A stretch of 64,000 nt of DNA from Salinibacillus aidingensis (lineage in GTDB: Bacteria; Bacillota; Bacilli; Bacillales; Alkalibacillaceae): positions 1 to 64,000 of the forward strand of contig NZ_BAAADO010000009.1 in NCBI RefSeq assembly GCF_039522525.1, read 5' to 3'. Both the position numbers and the translations under genes were made by a program. A model generated the notes under the pieces. That model did not search any database. It had not been told where the DNA came from and saw only the letters and a program-made list of their open reading frames with translations. Positions 17,174-24,914 of this stretch are shown piece by piece. Position 1 is the first letter of the stretch. Every line of letters begins with the position of its first letter.

Positions 17174-17532
17174 TTCCTTATTCCAAAATTAATGAAAAAA
17201 TGTCAGTCTCTATTAGTCTATCAAAATTACAGGAAATACTCTAGTTCAGGGCCTTTTGCTCATAAATATGATTATTGGATATTTTTGAAGTAATATTCTG
17301 ATTTCGTAAAATGAAAAACCCATATACTTCATTCAATGTAAGGAATGCTAAATTATGACGGAATTATACAAATTGACTTATACGTAAATCAAAACAGGAA
17401 GTGGCGACCATAAGTCAATGGGGCAGAGCCTGGTCCCTGTCTGCTAATTTCCCCAGTATAGCCCTCGTTTACCATCCATTCCCGCTATCTTTTCTACTAA
17501 AATCGTCATATAATCAATTTGTGAGAGAAAAT
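17174..17532. other. Intergenic region with hairpins upstream of riboswitch
   Basis: No convincing gene. A GACTTAT/ATAAGTC stem lies around 17375-17420 and a GGGGCAGA/TCTGC...CCCC hairpin around 17419-17456. A TATAAT box at about 17510 could serve the riboswitch transcript, but its -35 is poor. Confidence 0.5.
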
Positions 17533-17623
17533 AAGCGAGGCTGACTTGCAGAAATGTAAGTTCGTAAAGCTGGTGAGACTAAGGTAAGTGTGAACTATGC
17601 CTCCTGGCTGCCTACGAACATCG
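17533..17623 (+). promoter_or_regulatory. Probable c-di-GMP-I (GEMM) riboswitch
   Basis: The stretch has the GEMM architecture. A GAAA tetraloop caps a stem (ACTTGCA/TGTAAGT), followed by TTCGTAAAGC at the position of the conserved ACGCAAAGC. A second arm carries a CTAAG...TATG tetraloop receptor, and the 3' side reads TGGCTGCC. It sits in the leader of a WxL surface-protein gene, a usual kind of GEMM target. Differences from the consensus (GTAAAGC for GCAAAGC) mean ligand binding is not certain. An A/T-only hairpin (ATATTATTTT/AAAATAATAT) before the ribosome binding site may be the expression platform. Confidence 0.6.
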
Positions 17624-17686
17624 ATTGCAAGTATTGAAGTCTTTCATATTATTTTTTCACAAAATAATATTTTAGGAGGAAATTCA

Positions 17687-18286
17687 ATGCTTAATAAATT
17701 TAAAAAATTAGCTCCAGTTGTGATGGTTGGTATTTTGGCTTTTGGAAATTCAGTGTTTGCAGCAACCACAGAAACGAGTACACAATTAGATAGTGGAAGC
17801 TTGGATGTGACAAGCTTACCTGCGACAGCATCCTTTGATACAAAAACGTTAACAGGAACAACCGATGAACTAACTACAACTTTTACTTCTCCATTAACCC
17901 TTAAAGATGCTCGAGGCACAGGTGCTGGGTGGATTCTTCAGGCATCAGCTGCTCAATTAACGGATAACACAGCCGATACTCTTGGGAAACCACTTCCATT
18001 TGAATCTCTGTCTCTAACATTAGATCAGTCAAACTTGACAGCTGCAGTAAATTCAGGATCATCTGTTGAGAATGTAGCGGTAAACGCAGGAACTCATACT
18101 TTAGATAATAGTGATTCTTCAAAGGTTGATTTAGTAGAAGCCCTACCTGATTATGGAATGGGTACGTATGACCTGAATTTTAATACGGATGCTTTAAAGT
18201 TATCCTTGAATCCTGGAACAACTTATAAAGGTACGTATACAACAACGATTAACTGGAACCTGCAGGCATCAGGTCCAAGTCTGTAA
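17687..18286 (+). CDS. WxL domain surface protein
   Basis: Secreted 199-residue protein with a signal peptide (cleavage near NSVFAATT) and a single WxL domain. The two diagnostic W-x-L motifs are WIL (GWILQAS, about residue 84) and WNL (NWNLQAS, near the C-terminus). WxL domains bind peptidoglycan non-covalently and act in surface complexes. AGGAGG before ATG 17687 sets the start; the longer frame from 17597 runs through the riboswitch. The DUF916 protein gene follows after a terminator, as in known WxL clusters. Confidence 0.88.
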   Translation: MLNKFKKLAPVVMVGILAFGNSVFAATTETSTQLDSGSLDVTSLPATASFDTKTLTGTTDELTTTFTSPLTLKDARGTGAGWILQASAAQLTDNTADTLGKPLPFESLSLTLDQSNLTAAVNSGSSVENVAVNAGTHTLDNSDSSKVDLVEALPDYGMGTYDLNFNTDALKLSLNPGTTYKGTYTTTINWNLQASGPSL

Positions 18287-18311
18287 AATTGAATATTTTA
18301 AGTATCCCTTT

Positions 18312-18349
18312 AAACAACCATGAGAAATCATGGTTGTTTTTATTTTTTT
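18312..18349 (+). terminator. Intrinsic terminator between WxL and DUF916 genes
   Basis: AAACAACCATGA pairs with TCATGGTTGTTT and is followed by T-rich sequence. It would reduce expression of the second gene relative to the first. Confidence 0.85.
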
Positions 18350-18379
18350 GGGAAAGCTATCTTAGATGAGGTGATGAGT

Positions 18380-19402
18380 TTGAAGCGGCAAATATTCATG
18401 ATTATTTTTATATTTATGATTATTTTTCCCATTGTTGCTCAGGCCGATTCTGCCCCAATCACGGTAGAGCCGATTTTGCCTGATCAGCAGAAGCAGGGAG
18501 TGAAGGGTTATTATCATTTAGAGCTTAATGAAGGGAGACGGGTGCAGCTCCAGGTTCAGGTATCCAATCAAACGGATCAGCCTGTTACTGTATTACTTAC
18601 CCCTCTAAATGCATATTCGAACCCGGCGAAATCAACGGGGATTCAGTACAACGAACAAGATACAGAAAGACATCAGCTGCTAAATAAGTCATTGTCCATG
18701 AAGAAGCATCTTCAGCAGAAAGAAGTGGACATGAAGGCTAACGAGACGAAATCTGTACCCTTTACCGTGGATTTATCAGGGGTTCATGAGGGACAATGGT
18801 TAGGGGCCATACAGGTTTCAACCATAGATCAAGCCGACAATACACAGACTATGACAGAGAATGAGACGAATGTGGTGATTAAACATCAATTTACCTATAC
18901 CATCCCGATAGAGATTGATTTTAACCAAGTACCAGAAACGGATTTTTCCTTTGGGGATGTACGCTTTGATTACCCGGCAGGTGGTACGGAGCTTCTTATT
19001 GAAATGCAGAACCCCACAACAGGAATCGTCAGAGATATTAGTGTTACCTACAGACTTGAGGCTGCAAGTGGAGAAGTTTTATTAGATGGAGGTATGGAAT
19101 CATTCGGCTTGGTACCTAATACGTCGGCCGCCGTTCCAATTAAGTGGGATCGCTCTCCATTAGGACCTGGGGAATACACATTATTTCTGGAAGCTGTATA
19201 TGATGGGAAAAAAATAACCGATGAAAAGGAGCTTGTCATCAATCGGAAAGAATCAGAAAAAATGGAAGAAAGCATAGATGCTGATGAAGAAGAAACGAAT
19301 ACTTTTTCTATACCTATGTGGGTAATTATAGTTCTTGGACTACTTTTAGCGGTTATATTCGTATTTCTCGGCGTATGGATAGGAAGGAGAAGAGCAGATT
19401 AA
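18380..19402 (+). CDS. WxL-associated DUF916/DUF3324 membrane-anchored protein
   Basis: Protein of 340 residues with a signal peptide (ending VAQADS), an N-terminal DUF916 (WxL peptidoglycan-binding-partner) domain starting ITVEPILPDQQ, and a DUF3324-like immunoglobulin domain. It ends in a C-terminal transmembrane helix (WVIIVLGLLLAVIFVFLGVW) and a basic tail (GRRRAD). It is expected to hold the WxL protein at the surface. TTG 18380 with GAGGTGAT upstream is preferred; ATG 18374 is possible. The left part of the preceding transcript terminator overlaps the longer frame. Confidence 0.85.
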   Translation: MKRQIFMIIFIFMIIFPIVAQADSAPITVEPILPDQQKQGVKGYYHLELNEGRRVQLQVQVSNQTDQPVTVLLTPLNAYSNPAKSTGIQYNEQDTERHQLLNKSLSMKKHLQQKEVDMKANETKSVPFTVDLSGVHEGQWLGAIQVSTIDQADNTQTMTENETNVVIKHQFTYTIPIEIDFNQVPETDFSFGDVRFDYPAGGTELLIEMQNPTTGIVRDISVTYRLEAASGEVLLDGGMESFGLVPNTSAAVPIKWDRSPLGPGEYTLFLEAVYDGKKITDEKELVINRKESEKMEESIDADEEETNTFSIPMWVIIVLGLLLAVIFVFLGVWIGRRRAD

Positions 19403-19519
19403 AGTTGGTGTCGATGGAATGGACCACTTTTTAACATAATAACCAGAAATCAGGGAGATACTAATTGCAGGAATTTCCATTTAGTTATATCAGTACAATT
19501 TTTGAAAGAAGTGATCTCC

Positions 19520-20224
19520 TTGCATTTTTTGCTTATCTCATGGCTGCTATATTTAAATATAAAAGCAAGAAGCTGGCGTTGCTTAGGAAAGGTGTATCCC
19601 AGCCTTATTTATGTGACCATATTTAATGGGCTATATTATTTTCTGTGCAAAAATTACCTGTTGTGGGATTTAAAAGACAAATATTTAAGTACGGGGACAC
19701 TTCGGAAAATCCATATATTTTTGATTAATCCTTTAATGGTTCTGTATTTTTTGGCCCGTGTTCCTGGAAACCTTTTTATGAAAGGGATATATATTGCAAA
19801 AAAATCCATACAATCCCTGATGGTGGAATGGGTCGGTAATAAGCTGAAAATGATTTATTTTGATCATGGCTGGAACTTTGGCTGGTCGATGATGATCTAT
19901 GCGAAAATGTATACGTTTAGTCTGCTGATACTTCGAAGGCCGTTATTAACTACTATACTCTCGATTTTTACAACTATCTGCTTTCTATTGACGTTTAATG
20001 TTCCTATACCGATTCAGATCAAACTTCGCCAATTTATGAAGCGACTGCTCAGATTTTATAAGGTCAATCGCCAGTTTGTCTTGGCAGTTTTAACGGTTAT
20101 TATGACTCTTTTAGCGCTGGTGAGAGGGAGAAGGAAAATGAATATTTTCTTCTGGATATTATATACCATCGGACGTATGTTTTTTCTTCCTGTTTATACA
20201 GAAAAGGTGGCGTGGAAGCAGTGA
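19520..20224 (+). CDS. CBO0543-like multipass membrane protein
   Basis: Hydrophobic protein of about 234 residues with six or more membrane segments. RSWRCLGKVYPSLIYVTIFN and NKLKMIYFDHGWNFGWSMMI match the CBO0543 family of Firmicutes membrane proteins of unknown function. The C-terminal 65 residues (from about IPIQIKLRQFMKRL), rich in Arg and Lys, extend beyond the usual family end and may reflect a fusion or read-in from a lost gene. The start is weak: TTG 19520 has only GAAGTGAT upstream. Confidence 0.6.
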   Translation: MHFLLISWLLYLNIKARSWRCLGKVYPSLIYVTIFNGLYYFLCKNYLLWDLKDKYLSTGTLRKIHIFLINPLMVLYFLARVPGNLFMKGIYIAKKSIQSLMVEWVGNKLKMIYFDHGWNFGWSMMIYAKMYTFSLLILRRPLLTTILSIFTTICFLLTFNVPIPIQIKLRQFMKRLLRFYKVNRQFVLAVLTVIMTLLALVRGRRKMNIFFWILYTIGRMFFLPVYTEKVAWKQ

Positions 20225-20267
20225 ATTCTAGAGTGCTTTTTGATACAGGAAAGAGAATATCACGGTG

Positions 20268-20296
20268 TTGACAGAATACTGACGGGGGTATATGAT
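20268..20296 (+). promoter_or_regulatory. SigA-type promoter of cstR
   Basis: Perfect TTGACA, a 17-base spacer and TATGAT. The spacer and -10 overlap a candidate CstR operator, implying autoregulation. Confidence 0.75.
20276..20291. promoter_or_regulatory. Candidate CstR operator 1
   Basis: ATACTGACGGGGGTAT has ATAC-N8-GTAT geometry with a G tract, as in CsoR-family operators. It covers the cstR promoter spacer. The same 16-base geometry occurs at 20950. Confidence 0.5.
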
Positions 20297-20447
20297 GTTC
20301 GTACACTGTTTTTCAATCCATTGATGAAGCAGGGATTGGCAAATGGTTGTTGATTTTGTATGATAATATTAGAAACTTGAATAATTAAAGGATGCATCCC
20401 TTCGTTCATTATAGAAACGTGCTGAAGATTGGAAAGGGGAAATATCA

Positions 20448-20708
20448 GTGGAATATGACACACAGACAAAGAACCGGATGAAACGAATTGAAGGACAAGT
20501 CCGGGGATTATTAAAAATGATGGAAGAAGAAAAAGAATGCCGGGATGTTGTGACGCAAATGTCCGCGGTTAGAAATGCCCTTGACCGAACAGCTGCATTA
20601 ATAGTCAGTAAGAATCTTGAGCAGTGTATTCGGGAGGAAAAAGATAGCGAAGAGAATTCTGAGGATCTTATAAAGGAAGCTGTAAACCTGCTTGTAAAAA
20701 GCAGATAA
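20448..20708 (+). CDS. cstR: Persulfide-sensing CsoR-family repressor CstR
   Basis: All-helical DUF156 regulator of 86 residues. It has exactly two Cys, C31 and C60, the positions used by S. aureus CstR to sense per- and polysulfides. The His four residues before the second Cys, needed for Cu(I) in CsoR, is Asn56 here, so a copper sensor is unlikely. It stands before a cluster of rhodanese, TusA, DsrE and persulfide dioxygenase genes, which it presumably represses. GTG 20448 has AAAGGGG upstream. A dispersed repeat begins at its stop codon and separates it from the operon. Confidence 0.9.
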   Translation: MEYDTQTKNRMKRIEGQVRGLLKMMEEEKECRDVVTQMSAVRNALDRTAALIVSKNLEQCIREEKDSEENSEDLIKEAVNLLVKSR

Positions 20709-20860
20709 AGTGAGACTTCCATCAGTGGGGGGGGGTTCTCATCCCTCACTGATGGTTAGTTGAACTTATCAGGAATTTACTGACCGTTTATCCCCCACTT
20801 AGCCTTGCTGGGTTACCCTCAAGACTAAGTGGGGGATTACGGCCAGTTAATACGTGATAA
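20706..20860 (+). repeat. Stop-codon-associated two-hairpin repeat, copy A
   Basis: Full copy, 155 bp. It starts at the cstR stop codon with AAAGTGAGACTTCC. Hairpin 1 is CCATCAGTGGGGG/CCCTCACTGATGG, then TTAGTTGAACTTATCAGG; hairpin 2 is CCCCCACTTAG/CTAAGTGGGGG; the end is ACGGCCAGTTAATACGTGATAA. Other copies are at 51781, 61764 (inverse), 63589 (inverse, deleted) and a remnant at 37841. Confidence 0.9.
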
Positions 20861-20869
20861 ATAGATGGG

Positions 20870-20898
20870 TTGACATTTTAAAATCAGTATATTACCCT
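20870..20898 (+). promoter_or_regulatory. Possible promoter of the cst operon
   Basis: Perfect TTGACA, a 17-base spacer and a weak TACCCT. The -10 overlaps the imperfect palindrome TTACCC-N9-GGGTAA (20892-20912), a possible repressor site. Another start region near TATTAT at 20969 is equally possible. Confidence 0.4.
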
Positions 20899-20949
20899 TT
20901 CTTACAGGGTAAACAAAAGATGTTAACCCTATTTTTTATAGAGTTACAA

Positions 20950-20965
20950 ATACCCCTACCTGTAT
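20950..20965. promoter_or_regulatory. Candidate CstR operator 2
   Basis: ATACCCCTACCTGTAT shares ATAC-N8-GTAT with the site at the cstR promoter. A further half-site, AATAGGGGTATATG, lies at 21013-21026 just before the first rhodanese gene. Confidence 0.5.
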
Positions 20966-21054
20966 ATGTATTATACAATTGGATGTGCATTAGTCCCATC
21001 AACCATGTTGGAAATAGGGGTATATGAAACTAATAGAGTATGGAGGTTATCAAC

Positions 21055-21351
21055 ATGAAGGAAATTCAACCAAAGGAACTGGCAAAAAAATTAAGATCAG
21101 ATGAGGACGTCAATGTTATTGATGTTCGTGAAGATGATGAGGTTGCACAAGGAAAAATCCCTGGTGCAAAACATATTCCGCTGGGTCAAATTCCAGATCG
21201 TTTAAATGAGCTGGATAAAAATGAACATTACTACATGGTCTGTCGTTCTGGAGGCAGAAGTGGCAGAGCCTGTGAAATTTTGAAATCTGAAGGCTTTGAT
21301 GTAACAAATATGAGCGGCGGAATGCTTGCCTGGGAAGATGAAACGGAATAA
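21055..21351 (+). CDS. Single-domain rhodanese sulfurtransferase
   Basis: Cytoplasmic rhodanese of 98 residues with the active-site loop VCRSGGRSGRA (Cys nucleophile) and the VIDVREDDEVAQGKIPGAKHI start. It carries sulfane sulfur as a Cys persulfide. GGAGG before ATG 21055 sets the start. First gene of a run of five genes with short gaps (16, 20, 11 and 18 bases). Confidence 0.93.
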   Translation: MKEIQPKELAKKLRSDEDVNVIDVREDDEVAQGKIPGAKHIPLGQIPDRLNELDKNEHYYMVCRSGGRSGRACEILKSEGFDVTNMSGGMLAWEDETE

Positions 21352-21367
21352 TTAAGGAGGTTCATAA

Positions 21368-21943
21368 ATGACTATACAAGCAAATGAAACCTTAGATGCA
21401 ACAGGATTATCATGCCCGATGCCGATTGTGAAAACGAAAAAGGCGATTACGAATCTTGGGCCTGGCCAAGTCATTGAAGTTCAGGCTACGGATAAAGGCT
21501 CCACTGCCGATATGAAGGCATGGGCAGATAATACAGGTCATCATTACCTCGGAACTACTGAAGAAGGCGATGTACTTAAACACTACATTCGGAAGGCCAG
21601 TGAGTCTGAATCGAAAGAAGAAACAAAGCATGAAGATGTAGTGGATTTGGAAAATCTTCGCCAAAAGGTAGAAGGTGATGAAAAAATTTCAATCATCGAT
21701 GTTCGGGAGCCTGCTGAATATGCTTTTGGTCATATTCCGGGAGCTAAAAACATCCCATTGGATCAGCTTGAGGAACATATCGATGAAATGGATCCTGAAG
21801 AGGACCTGCACATCATCTGCCGTACAGGGAATCGCAGTGATCTGGCAGCACAGAAGCTTGCAGAAAAAGGTTTTAAATCCGTGAAAAATGTAGTACCGGG
21901 CATGTCCAGCTGGGAAGGCCCAACTGAAAAAAATCAAGACTAA
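21368..21943 (+). CDS. TusA-rhodanese fusion sulfurtransferase (CstA-like)
   Basis: Two-domain protein of 191 residues. A TusA-like domain (1-75) has the conserved CPMPIVKTKKAI Cys; a charged linker (about 77-93) joins it to a rhodanese domain (about 95-187) with the Cys in IICRTGNRSD. S. aureus CstA joins rhodanese, TusA and DsrE-type domains in one chain; here the DsrE part is a separate gene just downstream. It is expected to relay persulfide between thiol carriers. Confidence 0.9.
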   Translation: MTIQANETLDATGLSCPMPIVKTKKAITNLGPGQVIEVQATDKGSTADMKAWADNTGHHYLGTTEEGDVLKHYIRKASESESKEETKHEDVVDLENLRQKVEGDEKISIIDVREPAEYAFGHIPGAKNIPLDQLEEHIDEMDPEEDLHIICRTGNRSDLAAQKLAEKGFKSVKNVVPGMSSWEGPTEKNQD

Positions 21944-21963
21944 TATTTAGGAGGAGATTTATT

Positions 21964-22362
21964 ATGGCAAACACAAAAATCGCGATTATTGCAGCAAACG
22001 GAGGACTTTTCGACGCTTATAAGGTATTTAATATTGCATCTGTAGGAGCAGCTTCTGACGCAGAGGTAGGAATATTCTTCACATTTGAAGGTCTGAATTT
22101 AATTCACAAGGATGCACACAAGAACCTTCCATTACCTGAAGGAAAAGAACACTTCCAGGAAGGATTCAAAAATGCCAATGTACCTTCCATTGAAGAACTA
22201 GTGAGCATGGCGCAGGAAATGAACGTTAAAATGATAGGCTGTCAAATGACGATGGACGTTATGAACCTTGATAAGGATCAATTTGTCGATGGTGTAGAAG
22301 TAGGCGGAGCAGCTTCATTTATTGATTTCGCTAAAGATGCTGACATGACACTTACATTCTAA
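21964..22362 (+). CDS. DsrE/DsrF-like sulfur carrier protein
   Basis: Protein of 132 residues of the DsrE/F/DrsE2 family with a Rossmann-like start (TKIAIIAANGGLFDAYK) and a single Cys in KMIGCQMTMDVM, the usual position of the sulfur-carrying residue in the DsrE2 group. It probably accepts persulfide from the TusA/rhodanese partners. AGGAGG precedes ATG 21964. Confidence 0.9.
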   Translation: MANTKIAIIAANGGLFDAYKVFNIASVGAASDAEVGIFFTFEGLNLIHKDAHKNLPLPEGKEHFQEGFKNANVPSIEELVSMAQEMNVKMIGCQMTMDVMNLDKDQFVDGVEVGGAASFIDFAKDADMTLTF

Positions 22363-22373
22363 AAAAGGGGGAA

Positions 22374-23510
22374 ATGGAATTGTCAAAATCAATCACAACG
22401 AAAGAACTTGCCCAAAAAATCGCAAATCATGAAAAAACGATGATTTTGGATGTGCGAAATACCGATGAATTTGATAATTGGAAAGTAGAAGGCGGCAACG
22501 TAGAGGTAATCAATGAACCCTATTTCAATTTATTAGATGGAGTGGAACCTGTTGCTGACAAATTGGATAAAGATCAGGAAATCATTGTCCTATGTGCTAA
22601 GGGTGGCTCTTCTGAAATGGTTGCCGATATGATGGAAGAAGAAGGATTTACAAATGTATACAGTCTTGAGGGCGGAATGAAGGCCTGGAGTGAACACTTA
22701 GAACCAGTCAAGATTGCTGATTTAAACGATGGAGGTGCTCTATACCAATTTGTTCGTCTTGGTAAGGGCTGCCTATCCTACTTTGTAGAATCGAATGGCG
22801 AAGCGGCCATCATTGATTCCAACCGTATGACGGATATTTATGAAAACTTCGCGAAGGAAAAAGGTGTGGAAATCAAGCATGTTCTGGATACCCACCTGCA
22901 CGCAGACCATATTTCAGGTGGCCGTAAGCTGGCGGATAACGCAGGTGCAACCTATTATCTTCCACCTAAGGACGCAACGGAAGTAACCTTTGACTACACA
23001 CCACTTGAAGAAGGAAACGATATTACAGTTGGAAATACAACTGTGAAGGTTCAGCCGTTATATTCTCCAGGTCATACAATGGGAAGTACATCTTTCATTA
23101 TTGATGATCAGTACCTTCTGACTGGAGATATTCTATTCGTGAGATCTATTGGTCGTCCGGACCTTGCAGGACTTGCAGATGATTGGGTGGGCGATCTTCG
23201 TGAAACCCTATATTCACGTTACAAAGAACTATCCGATGACTTAATTGTTCTTCCTGCTCACTACTCCTTTGCGGAAGAACTTGGTGAAGGTGGTCAGGTA
23301 TCCGCAAGACTAGGCGATCTGTATGATCAAAATTCAGGCTTAAACGTGGATGATGAAGAAGAATTCCGTAAGATGGTGACAGAAAATCTGCCGCCACAGC
23401 CTAATGACTATGAAGATATTCGAAAAACCAATATGGGTAAAATCAGTCCTGAATTAGAAAGACAAAAAGAAATGGAGACGGGACCAAACCGTTGTGCCGT
23501 TGAAGGCTAA
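22374..23510 (+). CDS. Rhodanese-persulfide dioxygenase fusion (CstB-like, inverted domain order)
   Basis: Protein of 378 residues. An N-terminal rhodanese domain (about 5-110) has Cys in VLCAKGGSSEM; a C-terminal metallo-beta-lactamase persulfide dioxygenase domain (about 125-378) has metal ligands in THLHADHISGG, SPGHTMGS, LTGDILF and PAHYSF, and ends with GPNRCAVEG. It oxidises low-molecular-weight thiol persulfides to thiol and sulfite. As I recall, S. aureus CstB has the dioxygenase first and rhodanese last; here the order is reversed. TTG 22380, eight bases after AGGGGG, may be the real start. Confidence 0.9.
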   Translation: MELSKSITTKELAQKIANHEKTMILDVRNTDEFDNWKVEGGNVEVINEPYFNLLDGVEPVADKLDKDQEIIVLCAKGGSSEMVADMMEEEGFTNVYSLEGGMKAWSEHLEPVKIADLNDGGALYQFVRLGKGCLSYFVESNGEAAIIDSNRMTDIYENFAKEKGVEIKHVLDTHLHADHISGGRKLADNAGATYYLPPKDATEVTFDYTPLEEGNDITVGNTTVKVQPLYSPGHTMGSTSFIIDDQYLLTGDILFVRSIGRPDLAGLADDWVGDLRETLYSRYKELSDDLIVLPAHYSFAEELGEGGQVSARLGDLYDQNSGLNVDDEEEFRKMVTENLPPQPNDYEDIRKTNMGKISPELERQKEMETGPNRCAVEG

Positions 23511-23528
23511 ATGATAGGAGGAGAAACA

Positions 23529-23756
23529 ATGGAAGCAGCAAAAGTATTAGATGCAAAAGGTCTATCCTGTCCAATGCCAATCGTTAAAACGAAAAAGGCG
23601 ATTGAAGAATTGGAGGCTGGGGAAATTTTAGAGGTTCATGCGACAGATAAAGGTGCTAAAAATGATCTGACCGCATGGGCTAAGTCCGGCAGTCATGAAA
23701 TTGTTGATAGTACCGAAGAAGATGATGTTCTGAAGTTCTGGATTAAAAAAGGTTAA
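23529..23756 (+). CDS. TusA-family sulfurtransferase
   Basis: Stand-alone TusA domain of 75 residues with the sulfur-carrying Cys in GLSCPMPIVKTKKAI. It is closely similar to the TusA domain of the fusion at 21368 (CPMPIVKTKKAI and ATDKG shared), so one probably arose by duplication of the other. AGGAGG before ATG 23529 sets the start. Last gene of the tight part of the operon; a dispersed element follows. Confidence 0.92.
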   Translation: MEAAKVLDAKGLSCPMPIVKTKKAIEELEAGEILEVHATDKGAKNDLTAWAKSGSHEIVDSTEEDDVLKFWIKKG

Positions 23757-23808
23757 TAGGTTTTGGGAAGATATTAATGCTAAATAGCAATTATAGAAGG
23801 TGCATTAT

Positions 23809-24000
23809 AGCCGCTGCGGAAATATACTTCGCTTTCACCCAAGGGCACAAGTGCGACATCTACTCAAACTCCCTTTGGTCATTTTCGTAGTGTCTTCTTT
23901 GCCGTGGGCGGCTGGTGAGCCTCCTCGTGCTATCGCACTGCGGGGTCTCACCTAGGCCTTCCTCCCACAGGAGTCTACGTATATTTCCTCCGCTAATACG
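23809..24000. repeat. Dispersed 190-bp element with imperfect terminal inverted repeats
   Basis: The ends CCGCTGCGGAAATATAC and GTATATTTCCTCCGC are inverse copies. The centre has a strong hairpin around GGTGAGCCTCCTCGTGC/GCACTGCGGGGTCTCACC, a sequence typical of intergenic repeats in Bacillaceae. It lies between the tusA and tauE genes of the sulfur cluster. No coding capacity. Confidence 0.7.
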
Positions 24001-24107
24001 TGGTTTTATAAAATCTCTTTCTCAAAACTAAAAATAAGCGGTGATTCTCAATATTGAAATAGGTATCATTACTGATAACAATTGAAATAGGAGATAGGGG
24101 GCAGACG

Positions 24108-24890
24108 ATGGAATACAGTATACTCTTCATGATTACCCTATTTTTAATTGGCTTTGCCGGTTCCTTTTTATCCGGAATGGTAGGAATTGGTGGGTCCATT
24201 ATTAAATATCCAATGCTTTTATATATTCCTGGATTGCTCGGATTTGCAGCCTTTACAGCACATGAGGTTTCAGGAATAAGTGCGATTCAGGTATTGTTTG
24301 CTATGATTGCTGGTGTATGGGCCTATCGAAAAGGCGGCTATTTAAACAAACAGCTCATTATTTATATGGGTGTAAGTATTTTAATCGGGAGTTTTATCGG
24401 TGGATATGGCTCTCAATTTATGAGTCAGGACGGAATTAACTTTGTCTATGGAATCCTTGCTACGGTTGCAGCCATTATGATGTTTATTCCGAAAAAAGGT
24501 GTCGATGATATTCCTCTGGATGAGGTGACCTTTAATAAGTGGTTAGCTGCAGGAGCCGCATTTATTGTAGGTGTAGGAGCCGGTATTGTTGGAGCGGCTG
24601 GGGCATTTATTCTTGTGCCAATCATGCTTGTGGTTTTTAAAATCCCAACGAGAATGACCATTGCCTCTTCATTAGCGATTACCTTTATCTCATCAATTGG
24701 TTCCACAGCTGGTAAAATTTTAACAGGCCAGATCCTGTTTATCCCTGCTATTATTATGATTATCGCAAGCCTTATCGCTTCACCACTCGGTGCAAAAGCG
24801 GGTCAAAAAATGAACACAAAAGTTCTGCAGGGGATTTTAGCTGTACTTATTCTCGGAACAGCGATTAAAATCTGGGCTGACTTTTTCTAA
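24108..24890 (+). CDS. TauE/SafE family sulfite exporter
   Basis: Membrane protein of 260 residues with eight hydrophobic segments and the TauE/SafE signatures GMVGIGGSIIKYPMLLY and AGAGIVGAAGAFILVPIM. The probable role is efflux of sulfite formed by the persulfide dioxygenase; S. aureus has a tauE gene in its cst locus. It starts at ATG 24108 with GGAGATAGGGGG upstream. Confidence 0.9.
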   Translation: MEYSILFMITLFLIGFAGSFLSGMVGIGGSIIKYPMLLYIPGLLGFAAFTAHEVSGISAIQVLFAMIAGVWAYRKGGYLNKQLIIYMGVSILIGSFIGGYGSQFMSQDGINFVYGILATVAAIMMFIPKKGVDDIPLDEVTFNKWLAAGAAFIVGVGAGIVGAAGAFILVPIMLVVFKIPTRMTIASSLAITFISSIGSTAGKILTGQILFIPAIIMIIASLIASPLGAKAGQKMNTKVLQGILAVLILGTAIKIWADFF

Positions 24891-24914
24891 TCGAATATTA
24901 AAGGGAGAGGAATT

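Noticed and set aside
17597..17686. Longer N-terminus of the WxL protein
   Set aside because: These codons lie within the riboswitch leader; AGGAGG before ATG 17687 and the signal peptide define the start.
20448..20708. Copper sensor CsoR
   Set aside because: The metal-binding His is Asn56 and the neighbours are sulfur genes, so CstR fits better.
20369..20749. 126-codon minus-strand frame over cstR
   Set aside because: It is the antisense of cstR and of repeat copy A; cstR has clear homology and a ribosome binding site.
23809..24000. Complete insertion sequence
   Set aside because: Only 190 bases, no reading frame and no target duplication visible; treated as a non-autonomous repeat.
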